Assembly (NCBI GenBank): GCA_900466605.1
Contig: UBMU01000013.1
Span: 1-64,000 of the forward strand
Length of the DNA: 64,000 bases
Direction: 5' to 3'
From: Hyphomicrobiales bacterium
GTDB lineage: Bacteria; Pseudomonadota; Alphaproteobacteria; Rhizobiales; Rhizobiaceae
Shown here piece after piece: positions 8,507-18,762 of the stretch (its first letter is position 1; each line of letters starts with the position of its first letter). The translations under genes and the position numbers were made by a program. The notes beneath the pieces were generated by a model, which worked only from the letters and a program-made list of their open reading frames with translations, ran no database searches and was not told where the DNA came from.

Positions 8507-8944
8507 CTAGTTTCGCTGAATGATGGTAAGCGGGCTTGCCGCGACAGCACCGTCCAGCGTCGGCCTATAGGCGCGACCAAGGGCAATCGACGGAGTGGTC
8601 AGGCGAGCGAGAAGTTGGCCATCATAGCTCTCGATAGAATAGGCAAGTTCCACCGTGCCTCGATCTTTTGGTACATTCCCGTCCGTCGTGACAGCGTAGC
8701 CCCACCCCTTCAAGGCCGCCCGGAGGGCGACCGCGTAATCGGACCTGTCATTGTCCATCTTGATTGCGGGCGTGCTCGCCGGACCAATCTTTTCTGCAAG
8801 GCGGCTTGCCATGTCACCAGCAATAGTAGCTGCTGCGGCTTGCGAAACCGCGATTGGCTTCGCACTGTTGGACAAAGCCTCTTCGGAGGTCTGACATGAG
8901 CAGAGAAGGGAGCCTATTAGGAAAAGGCATAGGAGCGTTCGCAT
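8507..8944 (-). CDS. trbH: conjugal transfer lipoprotein TrbH
   Basis: 145 residues with a lipoprotein signal (MRTLLCLFLIGSLLCSC, Cys17). Size, lipobox and position between trbG and trbI match TrbH of Ti-type systems, where it is an outer-membrane lipoprotein of the mating channel, similar in role to VirB7. Identification rests on position and lipobox more than on sequence motifs. Confidence 0.8.
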   Translation of the reverse strand: MRTLLCLFLIGSLLCSCQTSEEALSNSAKPIAVSQAAAATIAGDMASRLAEKIGPASTPAIKMDNDRSDYAVALRAALKGWGYAVTTDGNVPKDRGTVELAYSIESYDGQLLARLTTPSIALGRAYRPTLDGAVAASPLTIIQRN

Positions 8945-8947
8945 CGA

Positions 8948-9760
8948 TCAGCCTCCCCGCCGAATTGTTATCTTCTGCTGGTGCCAGCCGACACCGGAGA
9001 CCAAGACTGCCCTGTCTATCGCATAGTCAACGATCATCGTGTCGTTCTTCATGCGATAGTTGACGACGCGATTTTCGCCGCCGCTCACAACAAATAGAAC
9101 GGGTGCATCCTGGTTGGAAATCGCCTTTGGAAATTGCACGTAGGTTTTGACGCCGTCAGAGTATACACGCCTTGGTTTCCAGGGCGCACCACCGGTTATG
9201 GAATAAGAAAAGTTAAGCTTTTCGGGCGCTGTGCCAAGAGGACCACTCGCCTCAAGGCGAGCATTAACATCGGCGAGCTTTGTCGATACATCCTCGGGAT
9301 ACTCAAACGCTGCGCGAGCCATGTACTGGCTGGGGTGTGACTTGAGCTGAATGTGATAGGTGCGGCGTGAAGTCGTGACGATCATTGAAGTCACAAGGCC
9401 TGGTTCGGCCGGCTTAACAATTAGATGGATCGCCTGCCCGCGCGCGGTCCCGGAGGTAGCCGGTTCCACCTTCCAGCGGACCGTATCACCCACGAGTACA
9501 TCGCGTACAATCTCGCCACCCTCAAGCTCGATATCGCAAACCTGCAGCGGGGAGCAGACAACAGAAGCCTGTGTTTCCCCGAACAAAAACATCACCTTTC
9601 CGTCTGTCCCCGTGGTGACCAAGCCCGCCGTACTGCGCCACCGTCTGGAGATTTCGGTAGCCTTCGCCTCGTCGGTCGTCATAGTTTGCGGGAATGCGGC
9701 AGTTATAGGCGCGAGTCCGGCCATGCAGCCGATGGCCGCCATGAATGCTGTTTTGCGCAT
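8948..9760 (-). CDS. trbG: conjugal transfer protein TrbG (VirB9-like)
   Basis: 270 residues, signal peptide ([23 protein letters not shown]) then VirB9/CagX-type beta domains; the C-terminal segment [17 protein letters not shown] and [21 protein letters not shown] is the typical VirB9 ending. It forms the outer-membrane core ring with TrbI and TrbH. I prefer the ATG preceded by AAGGAA, 60 bases inside the longest open frame; that puts the start 16 bases after the trbF stop. Confidence 0.9.
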   Translation of the reverse strand: MRKTAFMAAIGCMAGLAPITAAFPQTMTTDEAKATEISRRWRSTAGLVTTGTDGKVMFLFGETQASVVCSPLQVCDIELEGGEIVRDVLVGDTVRWKVEPATSGTARGQAIHLIVKPAEPGLVTSMIVTTSRRTYHIQLKSHPSQYMARAAFEYPEDVSTKLADVNARLEASGPLGTAPEKLNFSYSITGGAPWKPRRVYSDGVKTYVQFPKAISNQDAPVLFVVSGGENRVVNYRMKNDTMIVDYAIDRAVLVSGVGWHQQKITIRRGG

Positions 9761-9776
9761 TTGAAGTTCCTTCTGG

Positions 9777-10442
9777 CTAAAGCTGTGCGGTCCAGTCGAA
9801 GTCCCGGACATAAAGACCAATTGGATTGAGGCGTATGGTCACCTCATCCTGTGGCGTCGTCAGCGTGACGGTCGCGATACCACGGAAACGGCGCGTGGCA
9901 ATCTCTTTGCCCTTGCGATCGCGCTCGTATTCGGTCCAGTCCACCTGATAGGTTTGGTTCGAAATTGCCACGATGTTGTTTACTTCGACGGAGATTGTCG
10001 CGGTCCTTGCTTTTTCGAAAGGGGAACTGCCCCGAAACCAGGCATTTATCTTCTGTGTCGATGGATCGGACGTCCTAAGGACCGCATAGGTCCGGTCGAT
10101 GTATTGCTTCTGGACCACTGCATCAGGAGTAACCGAACGGAAGCTTGTCACAAAGTTTCCGAGGGTGGCTCGTACCACGCGAGCATCAGCATAATTGATT
10201 TGCTCTGGCACGCCGACGGCGACGGCTGCTCCGAGCTTGTCGACCTCAATAATGTAGGGCACGAGCTTCACCTGCGTGCTGAGAAACAGTGCATAGCCGA
10301 AGGCGATTGAAGCTATGGAAAGCGCAAGAATTCCGACCATTTGCCAAACTCTAGCTGCCTGCACGTAGGTGCCGTAGCGTTCAGTCCATTCCTGGCGCGC
10401 TGCAAGATATGGATTGTCCGGTGCGTGATTTGCTTCCATCAC
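9777..10442 (-). CDS. trbF: conjugal transfer protein TrbF (VirB8-like)
   Basis: 221 residues, a length close to the Ti-plasmid protein. One N-terminal transmembrane helix (about residues 34-55) is followed by a periplasmic NTF2-like VirB8 domain ([37 protein letters not shown]). VirB8-type proteins nucleate assembly of the inner-membrane complex. Lies between trbL and trbG. Confidence 0.92.
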   Translation of the reverse strand: MMEANHAPDNPYLAARQEWTERYGTYVQAARVWQMVGILALSIASIAFGYALFLSTQVKLVPYIIEVDKLGAAVAVGVPEQINYADARVVRATLGNFVTSFRSVTPDAVVQKQYIDRTYAVLRTSDPSTQKINAWFRGSSPFEKARTATISVEVNNIVAISNQTYQVDWTEYERDRKGKEIATRRFRGIATVTLTTPQDEVTIRLNPIGLYVRDFDWTAQL

Positions 10443-10457
10443 TCTCTGCCTTTTCGC

Positions 10458-11645
10458 TTAAGATTTGTCGTTCAGGTGGGAAGGAGTCTTCTGACCGCTT
10501 TGACTACTTTTGGTTTCATTCAACTTCGCGTTGGCAAGCCCAAGGAGCGACCCCGCATGGGCGCCCGGAGCACCGATAGCTTTATCCTTCACGGCAGATC
10601 CGACAGCTGCGCCGGCGGCCCCAAGTCCTGCACCGATGCCCTTCGCGACAGCACCTGTGACGGAAGAGCCCGCTGCAAGTGCAGCTTGGATCTCTTTGAC
10701 AATTTGCTTCCCTGTTTCACCAGCAAGGACGAGCATACCAGCGGCGACAACACCGGCCTGCGCCCCATGACGGATCGTTTCCATTCCGCCTGTGACGGAG
10801 GTGCCCTGGACAACGCCCTGCATAATGTTTGGCACGTACATAGAGATGATGAATACGACGACGGAAACACCAGCGATCGCGAGAGCAGATTGATACCCGG
10901 TACCAACATTTGGATCGTCCGCCAGCCCGATTAAAACCTCCGATCCGATGCGAGAGATCATAACCAAGGCCATGAGTTTCATCCCCACAGAGAACGCATA
11001 GACAAAATACCGAACCGCAAAATCTTTCGTGAACGAAGATCCGCCAAGGCCAAGCATGATCATGCCGGCAAGCAATCCAAGATACATTTCGACCATAACG
11101 GATACGAAAATTGCCGCTACAAGTGAGAACGAGATAACCGTGACGATCATTGCGAAGGCGGCCGCGGCGGCCAGCGCGAACTCGCTGAAGAGACCGAACT
11201 GTACTCTTTCCGACATTTTTGTTGCGACTGCGAGGCCGGCGTTGAAAACATCCGCAGGCGAAGCGCTGCCGTCCCCACCGCCGATTTGAAAGAGGCTGTC
11301 CACCACAGCCTTGGCAAAGCCGGGTCCCGCGGCAAGCGCGAACGCAAAGAAGCCGACAAACATGATCCGCCTCACAAGCTCGGCAAACCACGTTTCGAGC
11401 GAGGCAGCTTGAAGTGCAAGCCACACAGCGGCTAGCCCGATTTCGATGGTCGCGAGAATCCAGAACAAAGATCTGGCCGCATCGATAATGCGCGTCTCCC
11501 AACCCTTCACAGCCGAAGTAATCTCATTTTGAAGAGCCGTGAGAACGACGCCCTCCTGCGCAACGGCTGGATGGACAATGGTAAGTGTCGCGAAGGCGGC
11601 AAAGATCAGAACCGTGCGTAGCTCATGCATCGTCGCTACCACCAT
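10458..11645 (-). CDS. trbL: conjugal transfer protein TrbL (VirB6-like)
   Basis: 395 residues, polytopic. A cleavable signal-like N-terminus is followed by five or six hydrophobic segments and a Gly/Ala-rich C-terminal part (GAVAKGIGAGLGAAGAA) ending in a Ser/Gln/Lys-rich tail. TrbL/VirB6 proteins form part of the inner-membrane channel. The ATG lies only four bases from the trbJ stop on the same strand, so there is no room for trbK, which sits here in Ti plasmids. Confidence 0.9.
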   Translation of the reverse strand: MVVATMHELRTVLIFAAFATLTIVHPAVAQEGVVLTALQNEITSAVKGWETRIIDAARSLFWILATIEIGLAAVWLALQAASLETWFAELVRRIMFVGFFAFALAAGPGFAKAVVDSLFQIGGGDGSASPADVFNAGLAVATKMSERVQFGLFSEFALAAAAAFAMIVTVISFSLVAAIFVSVMVEMYLGLLAGMIMLGLGGSSFTKDFAVRYFVYAFSVGMKLMALVMISRIGSEVLIGLADDPNVGTGYQSALAIAGVSVVVFIISMYVPNIMQGVVQGTSVTGGMETIRHGAQAGVVAAGMLVLAGETGKQIVKEIQAALAAGSSVTGAVAKGIGAGLGAAGAAVGSAVKDKAIGAPGAHAGSLLGLANAKLNETKSSQSGQKTPSHLNDKS

Positions 11646-11648
11646 ATC

Positions 11649-12452
11649 TCACCACTCCACTTCCATTTTTTGTCCGCCGTGGGTCGGAGGTGCTGTTGCT
11701 TTGAAGAACTCCTCGTAGCGCTTCTGCGCCAGATCGTCGTCGGTCTGCTCTGATTGGAACCACGTCCCCATCATCGTCATCTGTTGCGAGACAAGACCGC
11801 GGAGCTTCTGCATCTGCGCGACCTGCTGAGCGGCGATTTCGTGACCAATTTGCAAAGCCTTCATTTGTCCGTCGGCGGAGTCCGACATTGTACGAAGTGA
11901 AGACATTGTGTTCTCCTCGCTATCGAACTGATCAGCGGTCAGGCTCGCGGCTTTCAGAGTACTGGCGATCGTGTCGCGGTTCATGTCCGACCAAGCTTGA
12001 TAGGTCGTGGAAAAGTTCTCTCGGTTTGGCAGCGTCGTCTGAAAGTCGGCGTAGCTTTTGAACCGCTGTTTCAGCACATCATCGGCATTGCCCATCGAGA
12101 ACGCGATACCCTGACCTTGATCGACGATGCTTCGTAGTTGGTTCAGATCACTCTCGATCTGCCCCCAGACGTGAACGGGCAGCTGCGCGGTATTCTGGAG
12201 CATGTTTTCGTATATCTTGAGCTGGTTCTGTATCTGCTCTGCCAACTGGCTGATTTGGGTCAACTGGTTATCTACTTGGAGGCCTGAGCTCTTTAGGAGA
12301 TCAACGAGCTGAGCGTTGTTGGCAAGCTGCGTCCATTCTGTTGCGGCGCCAGTGGCAGATCCTGCCTGCGCCTGCACTTGGGATCCCTCGATCAAAATGC
12401 CGGAAACTAGGATGGCACGGAAACTACACGAAACTAAGTAGTGATATCGCAT
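11649..12452 (-). CDS. trbJ: conjugal transfer protein TrbJ (VirB5-like)
   Basis: 267 residues: signal peptide then a Gln-rich helical body (LTQISQLAEQIQNQLKIYENMLQNT), typical of TrbJ/VirB5 pilus-associated proteins. GAGGAG lies before the ATG. It overlaps the end of trbE by 29 bases, a sign of translational coupling. The C-terminal region YEEFFKATAPPT is as in related TrbJ proteins. Confidence 0.88.
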   Translation of the reverse strand: MRYHYLVSCSFRAILVSGILIEGSQVQAQAGSATGAATEWTQLANNAQLVDLLKSSGLQVDNQLTQISQLAEQIQNQLKIYENMLQNTAQLPVHVWGQIESDLNQLRSIVDQGQGIAFSMGNADDVLKQRFKSYADFQTTLPNRENFSTTYQAWSDMNRDTIASTLKAASLTADQFDSEENTMSSLRTMSDSADGQMKALQIGHEIAAQQVAQMQKLRGLVSQQMTMMGTWFQSEQTDDDLAQKRYEEFFKATAPPTHGGQKMEVEW

Positions 12453-14883
12453 CGTGAACTCCTCTCATTTCCAGCCAATGGATTGGCCAATCGCGACCAT
12501 GCTTAGATTTCAGCGCGCGGATCGCCTTGAGATCTTCCTTGCTGGATGCGCCGACGAAACTCAGCGCGATGGGACCGAGCGCCATGTTGAAGAGACGGCG
12601 ACCCTCGGGCGTGGAGGTGTAATACTCGCGCTTGGGAACGGCCCTCGAGACAATCTCGATTTGCCGTTCGTTGAAGCCTATCCGCTCGTAGAACTCCCGG
12701 GTGCCCGGTTCGCGCGCTGCACCGTTCGGAAGACAGATCTTGGTAGGGCAGGATTCCTTCAATACATCGATAATACCGGATCGCTCTGCATCCGAGATTG
12801 ACTGCGTTGCTAACACAACGGCGCAATTTGCCTTTCTAAGGACTTTCAGCCATTCGCGGATCTTGTCTCGAAAAACCGTGTGACCAAGCATAAGCCATGC
12901 TTCATCCAGAATGATCAGGCTTGGCGAACCATCGAGGCGCTTCTCGATTCGATGAAAAAGGTAAGTGAGAACCGGCACAAGACTTCGTTCCCCGGTATTC
13001 ATCAACTGCTCAATCTCGAAGCATTGGAGCGCGCCGAATGTAAGCCCGTCCTCTTCCGCATCGAGGAGATGGCCCAGGGGACCATCAATGGTATAGTGAT
13101 GAAGGGCATTCTTAATTTCACGCATCTGAACACCGCTCACAAAGTCTGACAGCGACTTGCCTGGAGCCGTCGCCATCAACCCAATCTGGCGTGAAATTGC
13201 ATTCCGATGGTCCGGGGTAATGGAAACACCCTGCAATGCCACAAGCATCTCGATCCAGTCGGCTGCCCACGCGCGATCAACATCCGTAGAAAGGTCTGAA
13301 AGCGGACAGAACGCCAAAGCCGATTGCTCTTTCGTGGTATCGTCGCCACCAATTTCGTAGTGGTCACCACCTGCGGCCCACGTCAGAGGCAAAAGAGAAT
13401 TACCCTTGTCGAATGCGAAGATCTGCGCCTGATCGTAGCGTCGAAATTGCGCGGCGATTAGCGACAACAGCGTCGACTTTCCAGAGCCAGTTGGGCCAAA
13501 AATTAGTGTGTGTCCGACATCATCGACGTGAAGGTTCAGCCGAAATGGTGTTGATCCGCTTGCGACTTGCATTAGCGGTGGAGAGTTCGCCGGAAGAAAC
13601 GGGCACGGCGCAACGGGGTTACCCGGCCAAACGGTATTGAGCGGGATGAGATCGGCGAGATTGCTGGTATTGATCAACGGCTCACGGATATTGCAGTACC
13701 AGTTGCCAGGCAAGCTTCCGAGATACGCGTCGGTTGCGTTCAAGGTCTCGATCCGGGCACTGAAGCCTTCAGCTTGCACCAGTCGACGGATCGCTTCGGC
13801 CTTTTCCCGTAGCGCCTGGCTGTCCTCATCGAAGATAACCACGACCGGCGTGTAGTACCCGTAGGCAACCAATTGTGATGAGGCCTTGGCAATCGCGTCC
13901 TCAGCCTCGGCCACCATCGTCATGGCATCTTGGTCAAGCGAATGGCTTTGGGTCTGAAACAGCTGATCGAAAAAGGGCCGAACCTTCTGTTGCCACTTCT
14001 TGCGGGTCCGCTCGAGCTTCTGACGTGCCTCTTCGGCATCCATAAAGATAAAGCGCGAGGACCACCGATAGGTCATGGGCATAGTATCGAGACTATTGAG
14101 TATGCCCGGCCAGCTTTCCGCCGGCAGGCCGTCAATTGCCACGACGGCGACAAACCGGCTTTCAACCTTCGGAGTAAGGCCATGGTGAAGTTCGGCCGTC
14201 GCAATCCAGTCGAGATACATGGGAACATCCGGCAAGCGGACAGGATGGCTCTCACCGGAAATGCAGAAACGAACAAACTGCAACAGCTCGTCGTAGCGGA
14301 CAGTTCGCGTTCCTCCGCGCTCCGTGGCCGCCCGGGTTTCCATTCGCCGGATCGAGAGCGTGTTGGCGAAGTATTGCTCGATCTCACGCACCGCGGTCTT
14401 AAAGGACACCAGAACCGTGTCGGCATAAGACTGCCTCCGGCTCTGACGATCGGAATAGAGATACTTGCTGAGGCCTGCCTTCCTCGGTTCCAACGGTCGG
14501 TAGGTCAGCACCAGTGCGTGCTTGCTTTCAAAATGGCCCTGCTCACATTCAAAATGCGCCCGACGCTCAGCCTCGATCGCACGTGTAACTGGATCGGGAA
14601 AGTGACTGCTATCTTCAGACGGGTAATCGATCGTCGGAATCCGGATCGCTTCGACCTGGATAATCCACCCGCTGCCGAGACGGGCGAGGATTGAATTAAT
14701 CTGGCGCGACAATTCATTGCGCTCAAAATCGGTGGCGCTCTCGGAGTCTGGTCCGGCAAAATACCAACCGGCCATCAGACTTCCGTCTTTCAAAAGAAGC
14801 ACACCGTTGTCGACCAGGCCGGCATAGGGAACGAGATCTGCAAAGGACGGCCCAGCCGCCCTAAAGCGATTGAGAGCTACCAT
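12424..14883 (-). CDS. trbE: conjugal transfer ATPase TrbE (VirB4-like)
   Basis: About 819 residues, the normal size. CagE/TrbE/VirB4 N-terminal domain, then the ATPase with Walker A GPTGSGKST and Walker B LIILDEAWLML, followed by the conserved motif VVLATQSISD. It powers assembly of the pilus and channel at the inner membrane. The ATG beginning MVALNRF has GAGGAGG upstream and starts 11 bases after the trbD stop. Confidence 0.95.
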   Translation of the reverse strand: MVALNRFRAAGPSFADLVPYAGLVDNGVLLLKDGSLMAGWYFAGPDSESATDFERNELSRQINSILARLGSGWIIQVEAIRIPTIDYPSEDSSHFPDPVTRAIEAERRAHFECEQGHFESKHALVLTYRPLEPRKAGLSKYLYSDRQSRRQSYADTVLVSFKTAVREIEQYFANTLSIRRMETRAATERGGTRTVRYDELLQFVRFCISGESHPVRLPDVPMYLDWIATAELHHGLTPKVESRFVAVVAIDGLPAESWPGILNSLDTMPMTYRWSSRFIFMDAEEARQKLERTRKKWQQKVRPFFDQLFQTQSHSLDQDAMTMVAEAEDAIAKASSQLVAYGYYTPVVVIFDEDSQALREKAEAIRRLVQAEGFSARIETLNATDAYLGSLPGNWYCNIREPLINTSNLADLIPLNTVWPGNPVAPCPFLPANSPPLMQVASGSTPFRLNLHVDDVGHTLIFGPTGSGKSTLLSLIAAQFRRYDQAQIFAFDKGNSLLPLTWAAGGDHYEIGGDDTTKEQSALAFCPLSDLSTDVDRAWAADWIEMLVALQGVSITPDHRNAISRQIGLMATAPGKSLSDFVSGVQMREIKNALHHYTIDGPLGHLLDAEEDGLTFGALQCFEIEQLMNTGERSLVPVLTYLFHRIEKRLDGSPSLIILDEAWLMLGHTVFRDKIREWLKVLRKANCAVVLATQSISDAERSGIIDVLKESCPTKICLPNGAAREPGTREFYERIGFNERQIEIVSRAVPKREYYTSTPEGRRLFNMALGPIALSFVGASSKEDLKAIRALKSKHGRDWPIHWLEMRGVHDAISLLSFV

Positions 14884-14894
14884 GGTCCGCCTCC

Positions 14895-15194
14895 TCAAAA
14901 CCGGCGCCAAGGCGAGGCGGTCGGCCTGTAGTGGGATCGATAGGAGATATGTCTGAGATAGATCCGGCGCATTAGAGGATCAGATTTTGCCATGATCCTG
15001 AGCACCCCGACGATCGTGAACCACGCGGCGATCCCAAAGACCGCGGAGTAGACCGTCAATACCACGAAGATCAAGATGGCTGAGGCCAATCCCGTGATCA
15101 GCACCAGTTCCCGATCAGCCCCCATCAACAGGTTCGGTCGGGAAAGAGCACGGTGGATGCGATTGCCGTTTAGACCTGATAGTGATTCAGCCAT
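14895..15194 (-). CDS. trbD: conjugal transfer protein TrbD (VirB3-like)
   Basis: 99 residues with two adjacent transmembrane helices ([20 protein letters not shown], then [15 protein letters not shown]) and a C-terminal RHISYRSHY stretch typical of TrbD. The start overlaps the trbC stop by eight bases. VirB3-type proteins associate with the VirB4 ATPase. Confidence 0.9.
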   Translation of the reverse strand: MAESLSGLNGNRIHRALSRPNLLMGADRELVLITGLASAILIFVVLTVYSAVFGIAAWFTIVGVLRIMAKSDPLMRRIYLRHISYRSHYRPTASPWRRF

Positions 15195-15567
15195 CAGCGC
15201 GCCCCTTATTGGAGCTTGGTCCTGGCGACAGAAGCTGCTCGTCAATCAGCCCAATTGAGGAGCCGGTCGCGCCGAACAGCCCGACGATGGTGGTGGCCCC
15301 GAGTAAAATGCCGGCGACGAGTACGATATACATCAGTCGGCGTGCGAAGTCGTTGAGCTCACCACCAAAGATCAGCATGCCGCCGGCAATCGCCACTGCC
15401 GCCAGAGCAATGTAACCAGCAACGGGGCCAGTAATTGATTCCTGGATCTGTTCCAGAGGCCCCTCCCAAGGAAGGCTACCACCGGAGCTTGCAAATACCG
15501 GAGAGGCGAGCACCATCACTGTCCCCGCAACGAGACTGAGATGCAAATGTCTTAGATTAGGCCGCAT
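15187..15567 (-). CDS. trbC: conjugal pilin TrbC (VirB2-like)
   Basis: 126 residues. A signal peptide (about 29 residues, ending VFASSGG) precedes a mature pilin with two hydrophobic helices ([19 protein letters not shown] and [19 protein letters not shown]), the VirB2/TrbC pattern. Start overlaps the trbB stop by 11 bases. Confidence 0.9.
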   Translation of the reverse strand: MRPNLRHLHLSLVAGTVMVLASPVFASSGGSLPWEGPLEQIQESITGPVAGYIALAAVAIAGGMLIFGGELNDFARRLMYIVLVAGILLGATTIVGLFGATGSSIGLIDEQLLSPGPSSNKGRADG

Positions 15568-16528
15568 CGAGTAGTTCTCCCATATAAGGTTTGATCTGGT
15601 AGGAGCCACCGGCAAAGCCTGTGACGTGGAGGATTTCGCAGACGCGACGACCACTCGGCGTGCGCTCGATCGAGATGATGAGATCCACCGCCTCGCCAAT
15701 CACCGACTGCATGGGTTGTTGGCTGGATTCCGCTGTAAGTTGCTCAAGCCGCTGCAACGCCGAGCGCGCACTATTCGAGTGTATTGTCGCAATGCCACCG
15801 GGGTGTCCGGTGTTCCAAGCCTTTAGGAGGGTGAGTGCCGCGCCATCGCGCACTTCACCGACGATGATGCGATCTGGACGGAGACGCATTGTGCTCTTGA
15901 GAAGCCGAGACATATCCACTGCATCACTTGTGTGCAGGCATAGCGCGTTCTCAGCCAAGCAAAGGATCTCTGCTGTGTCTTCGATAATGACAAGACGGTC
16001 TTGAGGAGAAAAAATGGCGATTTCCGCGAGAATAGCGTTGGTCAACGTCGTCTTGCCCGAGCCCGTCCCACCTGAAACAACGATGTTCAGCTTTTCGGTC
16101 ACAGCGCTGCGGACAATCGCGGCCTGGTCGGCTGTCATTGTTCCACTTGCAACGTACGCGTCGAGCGGAATGAGGTGGGAGGCACGCCGCCTGATCGTGA
16201 ACGACGGCCCGGCTACAACAGGGGGCAAAAGCCCTTCGAAGCGATGACCTCCAATGGGAAGCTCGCCGGAGACGATTGGGCGGGCATCATCAACCTGCGA
16301 ACCTAGGACATGGGCCACACTGCCGATGACCGCCTCGGCAGCAACCGAAGACATTTCGCCCGCGGGCTCTATTCCGTGCCCCAGGCGTTCGATGAACAGC
16401 TTTCCATCGGGATTAAGCATGATTTCAACGACACTCGGGTCCTCGAGGGCAGCACAAAGTTGATTACCAAGGGAATTTTGTAACTTGCTGACCAACCTGG
16501 GGAGAGAGCCATGCTGCGATGTCTTCAT
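15557..16528 (-). CDS. trbB: conjugal transfer ATPase TrbB (VirB11-like)
   Basis: 323 residues, matching the Ti-plasmid TrbB length. Hexameric secretion ATPase with Walker [10 protein letters not shown], the Asp box region (VIIEDTAEI), Walker B ([18 protein letters not shown]) and the His box ([13 protein letters not shown]). It is the first gene of the operon; in Ti plasmids traI (a luxI gene) precedes it, but not here. Start chosen at the ATG nine bases after GGAGG; the frame is open further upstream. Confidence 0.93.
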   Translation of the reverse strand: MKTSQHGSLPRLVSKLQNSLGNQLCAALEDPSVVEIMLNPDGKLFIERLGHGIEPAGEMSSVAAEAVIGSVAHVLGSQVDDARPIVSGELPIGGHRFEGLLPPVVAGPSFTIRRRASHLIPLDAYVASGTMTADQAAIVRSAVTEKLNIVVSGGTGSGKTTLTNAILAEIAIFSPQDRLVIIEDTAEILCLAENALCLHTSDAVDMSRLLKSTMRLRPDRIIVGEVRDGAALTLLKAWNTGHPGGIATIHSNSARSALQRLEQLTAESSQQPMQSVIGEAVDLIISIERTPSGRRVCEILHVTGFAGGSYQIKPYMGELLDAA

Positions 16529-17019
16529 CTCATTCACCCTCCGGTGGGAGAGTCTGGAGCACAGAGCCGCCATGCCTTGGCCGATTCAGCGCCGTGTCTC
16601 TGAATTTCATTGGAAGGTTCGGCGCGCCGTGCTCTAGCGCAGGCAAGTGGCGAGTTCTTTGGCGCACACCCGATTGCCTTGGAGAAAGGGGATGGCGCTG
16701 ACACCGACCATCAGGAACTGGATAGATGAATCGAATATCCCGTGTAGGTGTGACGTCCATGTTGTGCAAACCTCCATGATTAAGCAGACGGAGTTTGCCG
16801 GGTTGTGGTTTTCGAATCTACTCGCAGAAGTGCGAGTGAATAGTGGGCGTCAGGTGCACGGGGCTGGCACGTCGGCCTGACAGCTCCCGGCCATTGCCTG
16901 CGCGAGCGATATGAAGGCACGGGCACCCGGATAAAAGCGACATTGAGAGTGTTGCAGTTCCGCACTCGACTCGTGACCGCCGCAATGCTTCACTGCTCAA
17001 ACAGAGTAGGGAGTTGGCG
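16529..17019. other. upstream region of trb operon, no gene seen
   Basis: About 490 bases without a supported gene. The trb promoter should lie here. I looked for an 18-bp tra-box palindrome (GTGCAGATCTGCAC type) and did not find one. Confidence 0.4.
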
Positions 17020-17148
17020 ATGTACTATGAATGGGACGAAGCTAAAGCGAGACGCCAGTATCTCGTAAAGTTCGCGACGGTTTGGCTCGCCGCCATTGCA
17101 TTGGCTTTTCTACCTGTGTGGTGGCTGGTTTGGGAAACCACACTTTAA
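17020..17148 (+). CDS. 42-residue membrane protein
   Basis: Short gene with AGGGAG eight bases before the ATG. The protein starts MYYEWDEAKARRQYLVK and continues into one Trp-rich hydrophobic helix (TVWLAAIALAFLPVWWLVW). A hairpin follows the stop. Function unknown; it is divergent from the trb operon. Confidence 0.45.
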   Translation: MYYEWDEAKARRQYLVKFATVWLAAIALAFLPVWWLVWETTL

Positions 17149-17151
17149 TGT

Positions 17152-17170
17152 CCTCCGCAGGAGGCGTTTC
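17152..17170 (+). terminator. hairpin after small membrane-protein gene
   Basis: CCTCC/GGAGG stem with a three-base loop, then CGTTTC. Placed four bases after the stop codon; weak as an intrinsic terminator. Confidence 0.3.
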
Positions 17171-17440
17171 ATGCTGTCTCGGTCAAGAGGATAGGCGGAG
17201 ACTATTCAGCTAGGTCAGTTGGTTGCGGAACAGTCTCCTGGAAGGCTGCGTTCCCTCACCTGAACTCACCACTCGCTCGCTTCCGGGCAACAGGCGCATG
17301 TACTTCCATGAGGCTCCATGGAAAGCCACCATGGCAGCGCTGATAAATTTCTGGATAATTCGCACTGATCGGCTGAGGTTCGCCTTATGCATTGCTGTTG
17401 CGCGAAATGTCCACACCTGCCAACCAATGCCTCATTCGCC

Positions 17441-18523
17441 TCAGCCAGCAGAGCCTGCCTGTTGTTGGGGCGATGCCGGGCGTGGGGACGGTATTGGCAC
17501 GTCTGCCACGCTGTCGTTAGCCCACGAGCTGATCGTGTGAACCTGTTCGGGTAGCTGGTCCTTTAGGAATGTTTCCTGGCCAGGAAGCCCCATGGGATAA
17601 AGGGCGTTGCGGCGAGCCTCATAAGCAGCACTTTGGTCAGTGCAGAGCCTTAAGCGCATATCCTGCGGCGTGACATCTGCCCTATTTTTCAGCTCGTCCA
17701 CAAGACCTAACCCGGCGGGAAAACGGCCCTCGAAGGCCTCGGTAAGGTATTGAGCAGATCGTTCGTTGCGTTCCCGTTCAGTGGTTGCGCCAAGAATGAC
17801 CACCATCACGCGCCTTCCGTCTCTTTGGGCGATCCCGACGAAGTTCCTTCCCGACGCGCACAGAAATCCAGTCTTTAATCCCATTGTGCCGCTGAAGCGA
17901 GTAAGAAGCAGATTGTTTGAATTGATCTTTTTACCGTCGATTACAACTGCCGTAGCTCGAAAGAAGCGGCTGTATTCAGGGTATCGCCGATCCACCTCCA
18001 TCCCAAGGATGGCGAGATCGCGCGCAGTGGTATAGTTGTTCCGGTCGAACAAACCGTTCGGACTGGAGAAATGGGTGCCGCTCATTCCAAGTCGCGCCGC
18101 TTCTTCGTTCATTCGCTTTACAAACGACTTTTCGTCGGACGCTACCGCCTCGGCTAAGGCGACTGCCACGTCATTTGCCGAAGCGGTGATCGTTGCAAAG
18201 AGCGCATCTTCAAGCGTCATTGTCCGGCCCAAGGTTAGTCCGGATTCCAAAAAAGCCTGCTTCACTGAGTTCCGTGTCATGGTGACAGGGGTCGTAAGTG
18301 CCACATTCGAGGCACGAAGAGCCTCGAATACGACGAGCGCGGTCATCAATTTGGTCGTTGAAGCGGGATACCAGGGCACCCCGGCGTCTTCCTCATAGAG
18401 CACCTCGCGATTGTTGGTATCTACCACCAGCACAGGCGTGGCCATGACAGGCGTTGCCAGGAGAAGCGCGGCTATCGAAAGCAAGGCCCTAAGCGATCCT
18501 CTCACTTTCGATATCGTCATCAT
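17441..18523 (-). CDS. D-alanyl-D-alanine carboxypeptidase (PBP5/6 type)
   Basis: 360 residues, secreted (signal peptide ends around ATPVMATP). The three penicillin-binding motifs are present: SxxK (ASTTKLM, catalytic Ser), SxN (SAND) and KTG (LKTGF). It trims the terminal D-Ala of peptidoglycan pentapeptides in the periplasm. The C-terminal part after about residue 250 is low-complexity and Pro-rich, with no obvious membrane anchor. Start taken at the ATG pair six bases after GGAG. A dac gene on an accessory replicon is common in rhizobia; its role here is not evident. Confidence 0.85.
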   Translation of the reverse strand: MMTISKVRGSLRALLSIAALLLATPVMATPVLVVDTNNREVLYEEDAGVPWYPASTTKLMTALVVFEALRASNVALTTPVTMTRNSVKQAFLESGLTLGRTMTLEDALFATITASANDVAVALAEAVASDEKSFVKRMNEEAARLGMSGTHFSSPNGLFDRNNYTTARDLAILGMEVDRRYPEYSRFFRATAVVIDGKKINSNNLLLTRFSGTMGLKTGFLCASGRNFVGIAQRDGRRVMVVILGATTERERNERSAQYLTEAFEGRFPAGLGLVDELKNRADVTPQDMRLRLCTDQSAAYEARRNALYPMGLPGQETFLKDQLPEQVHTISSWANDSVADVPIPSPRPASPQQQAGSAG

Positions 18524-18762
18524 ACCGGTCTCCAAAGTCGTGCAGCTTTGCCAATTTAGCCGGCGTTATCTCGTAGACAGCTACCGCAAGCAACCAGCTT
18601 CCGACGTGCCGGCCAGATGTTCTGCTCAACTTTTCGTGCTCGACATCAGGGATAGAGCGTGTCGTCCAAATATGCTGGCAAGTCCGCTGACGTTCTTATC
18701 CCCTTTGAACCCATTGAACGGTGAGTGACGTTCCTACCTCCAAGGCACGGAGACCCAAATAC

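Noticed and set aside
16529..17019. tra box or oriT upstream of trb
   Set aside because: No 18-bp tra-box palindrome and no recognisable nic-site consensus could be seen.
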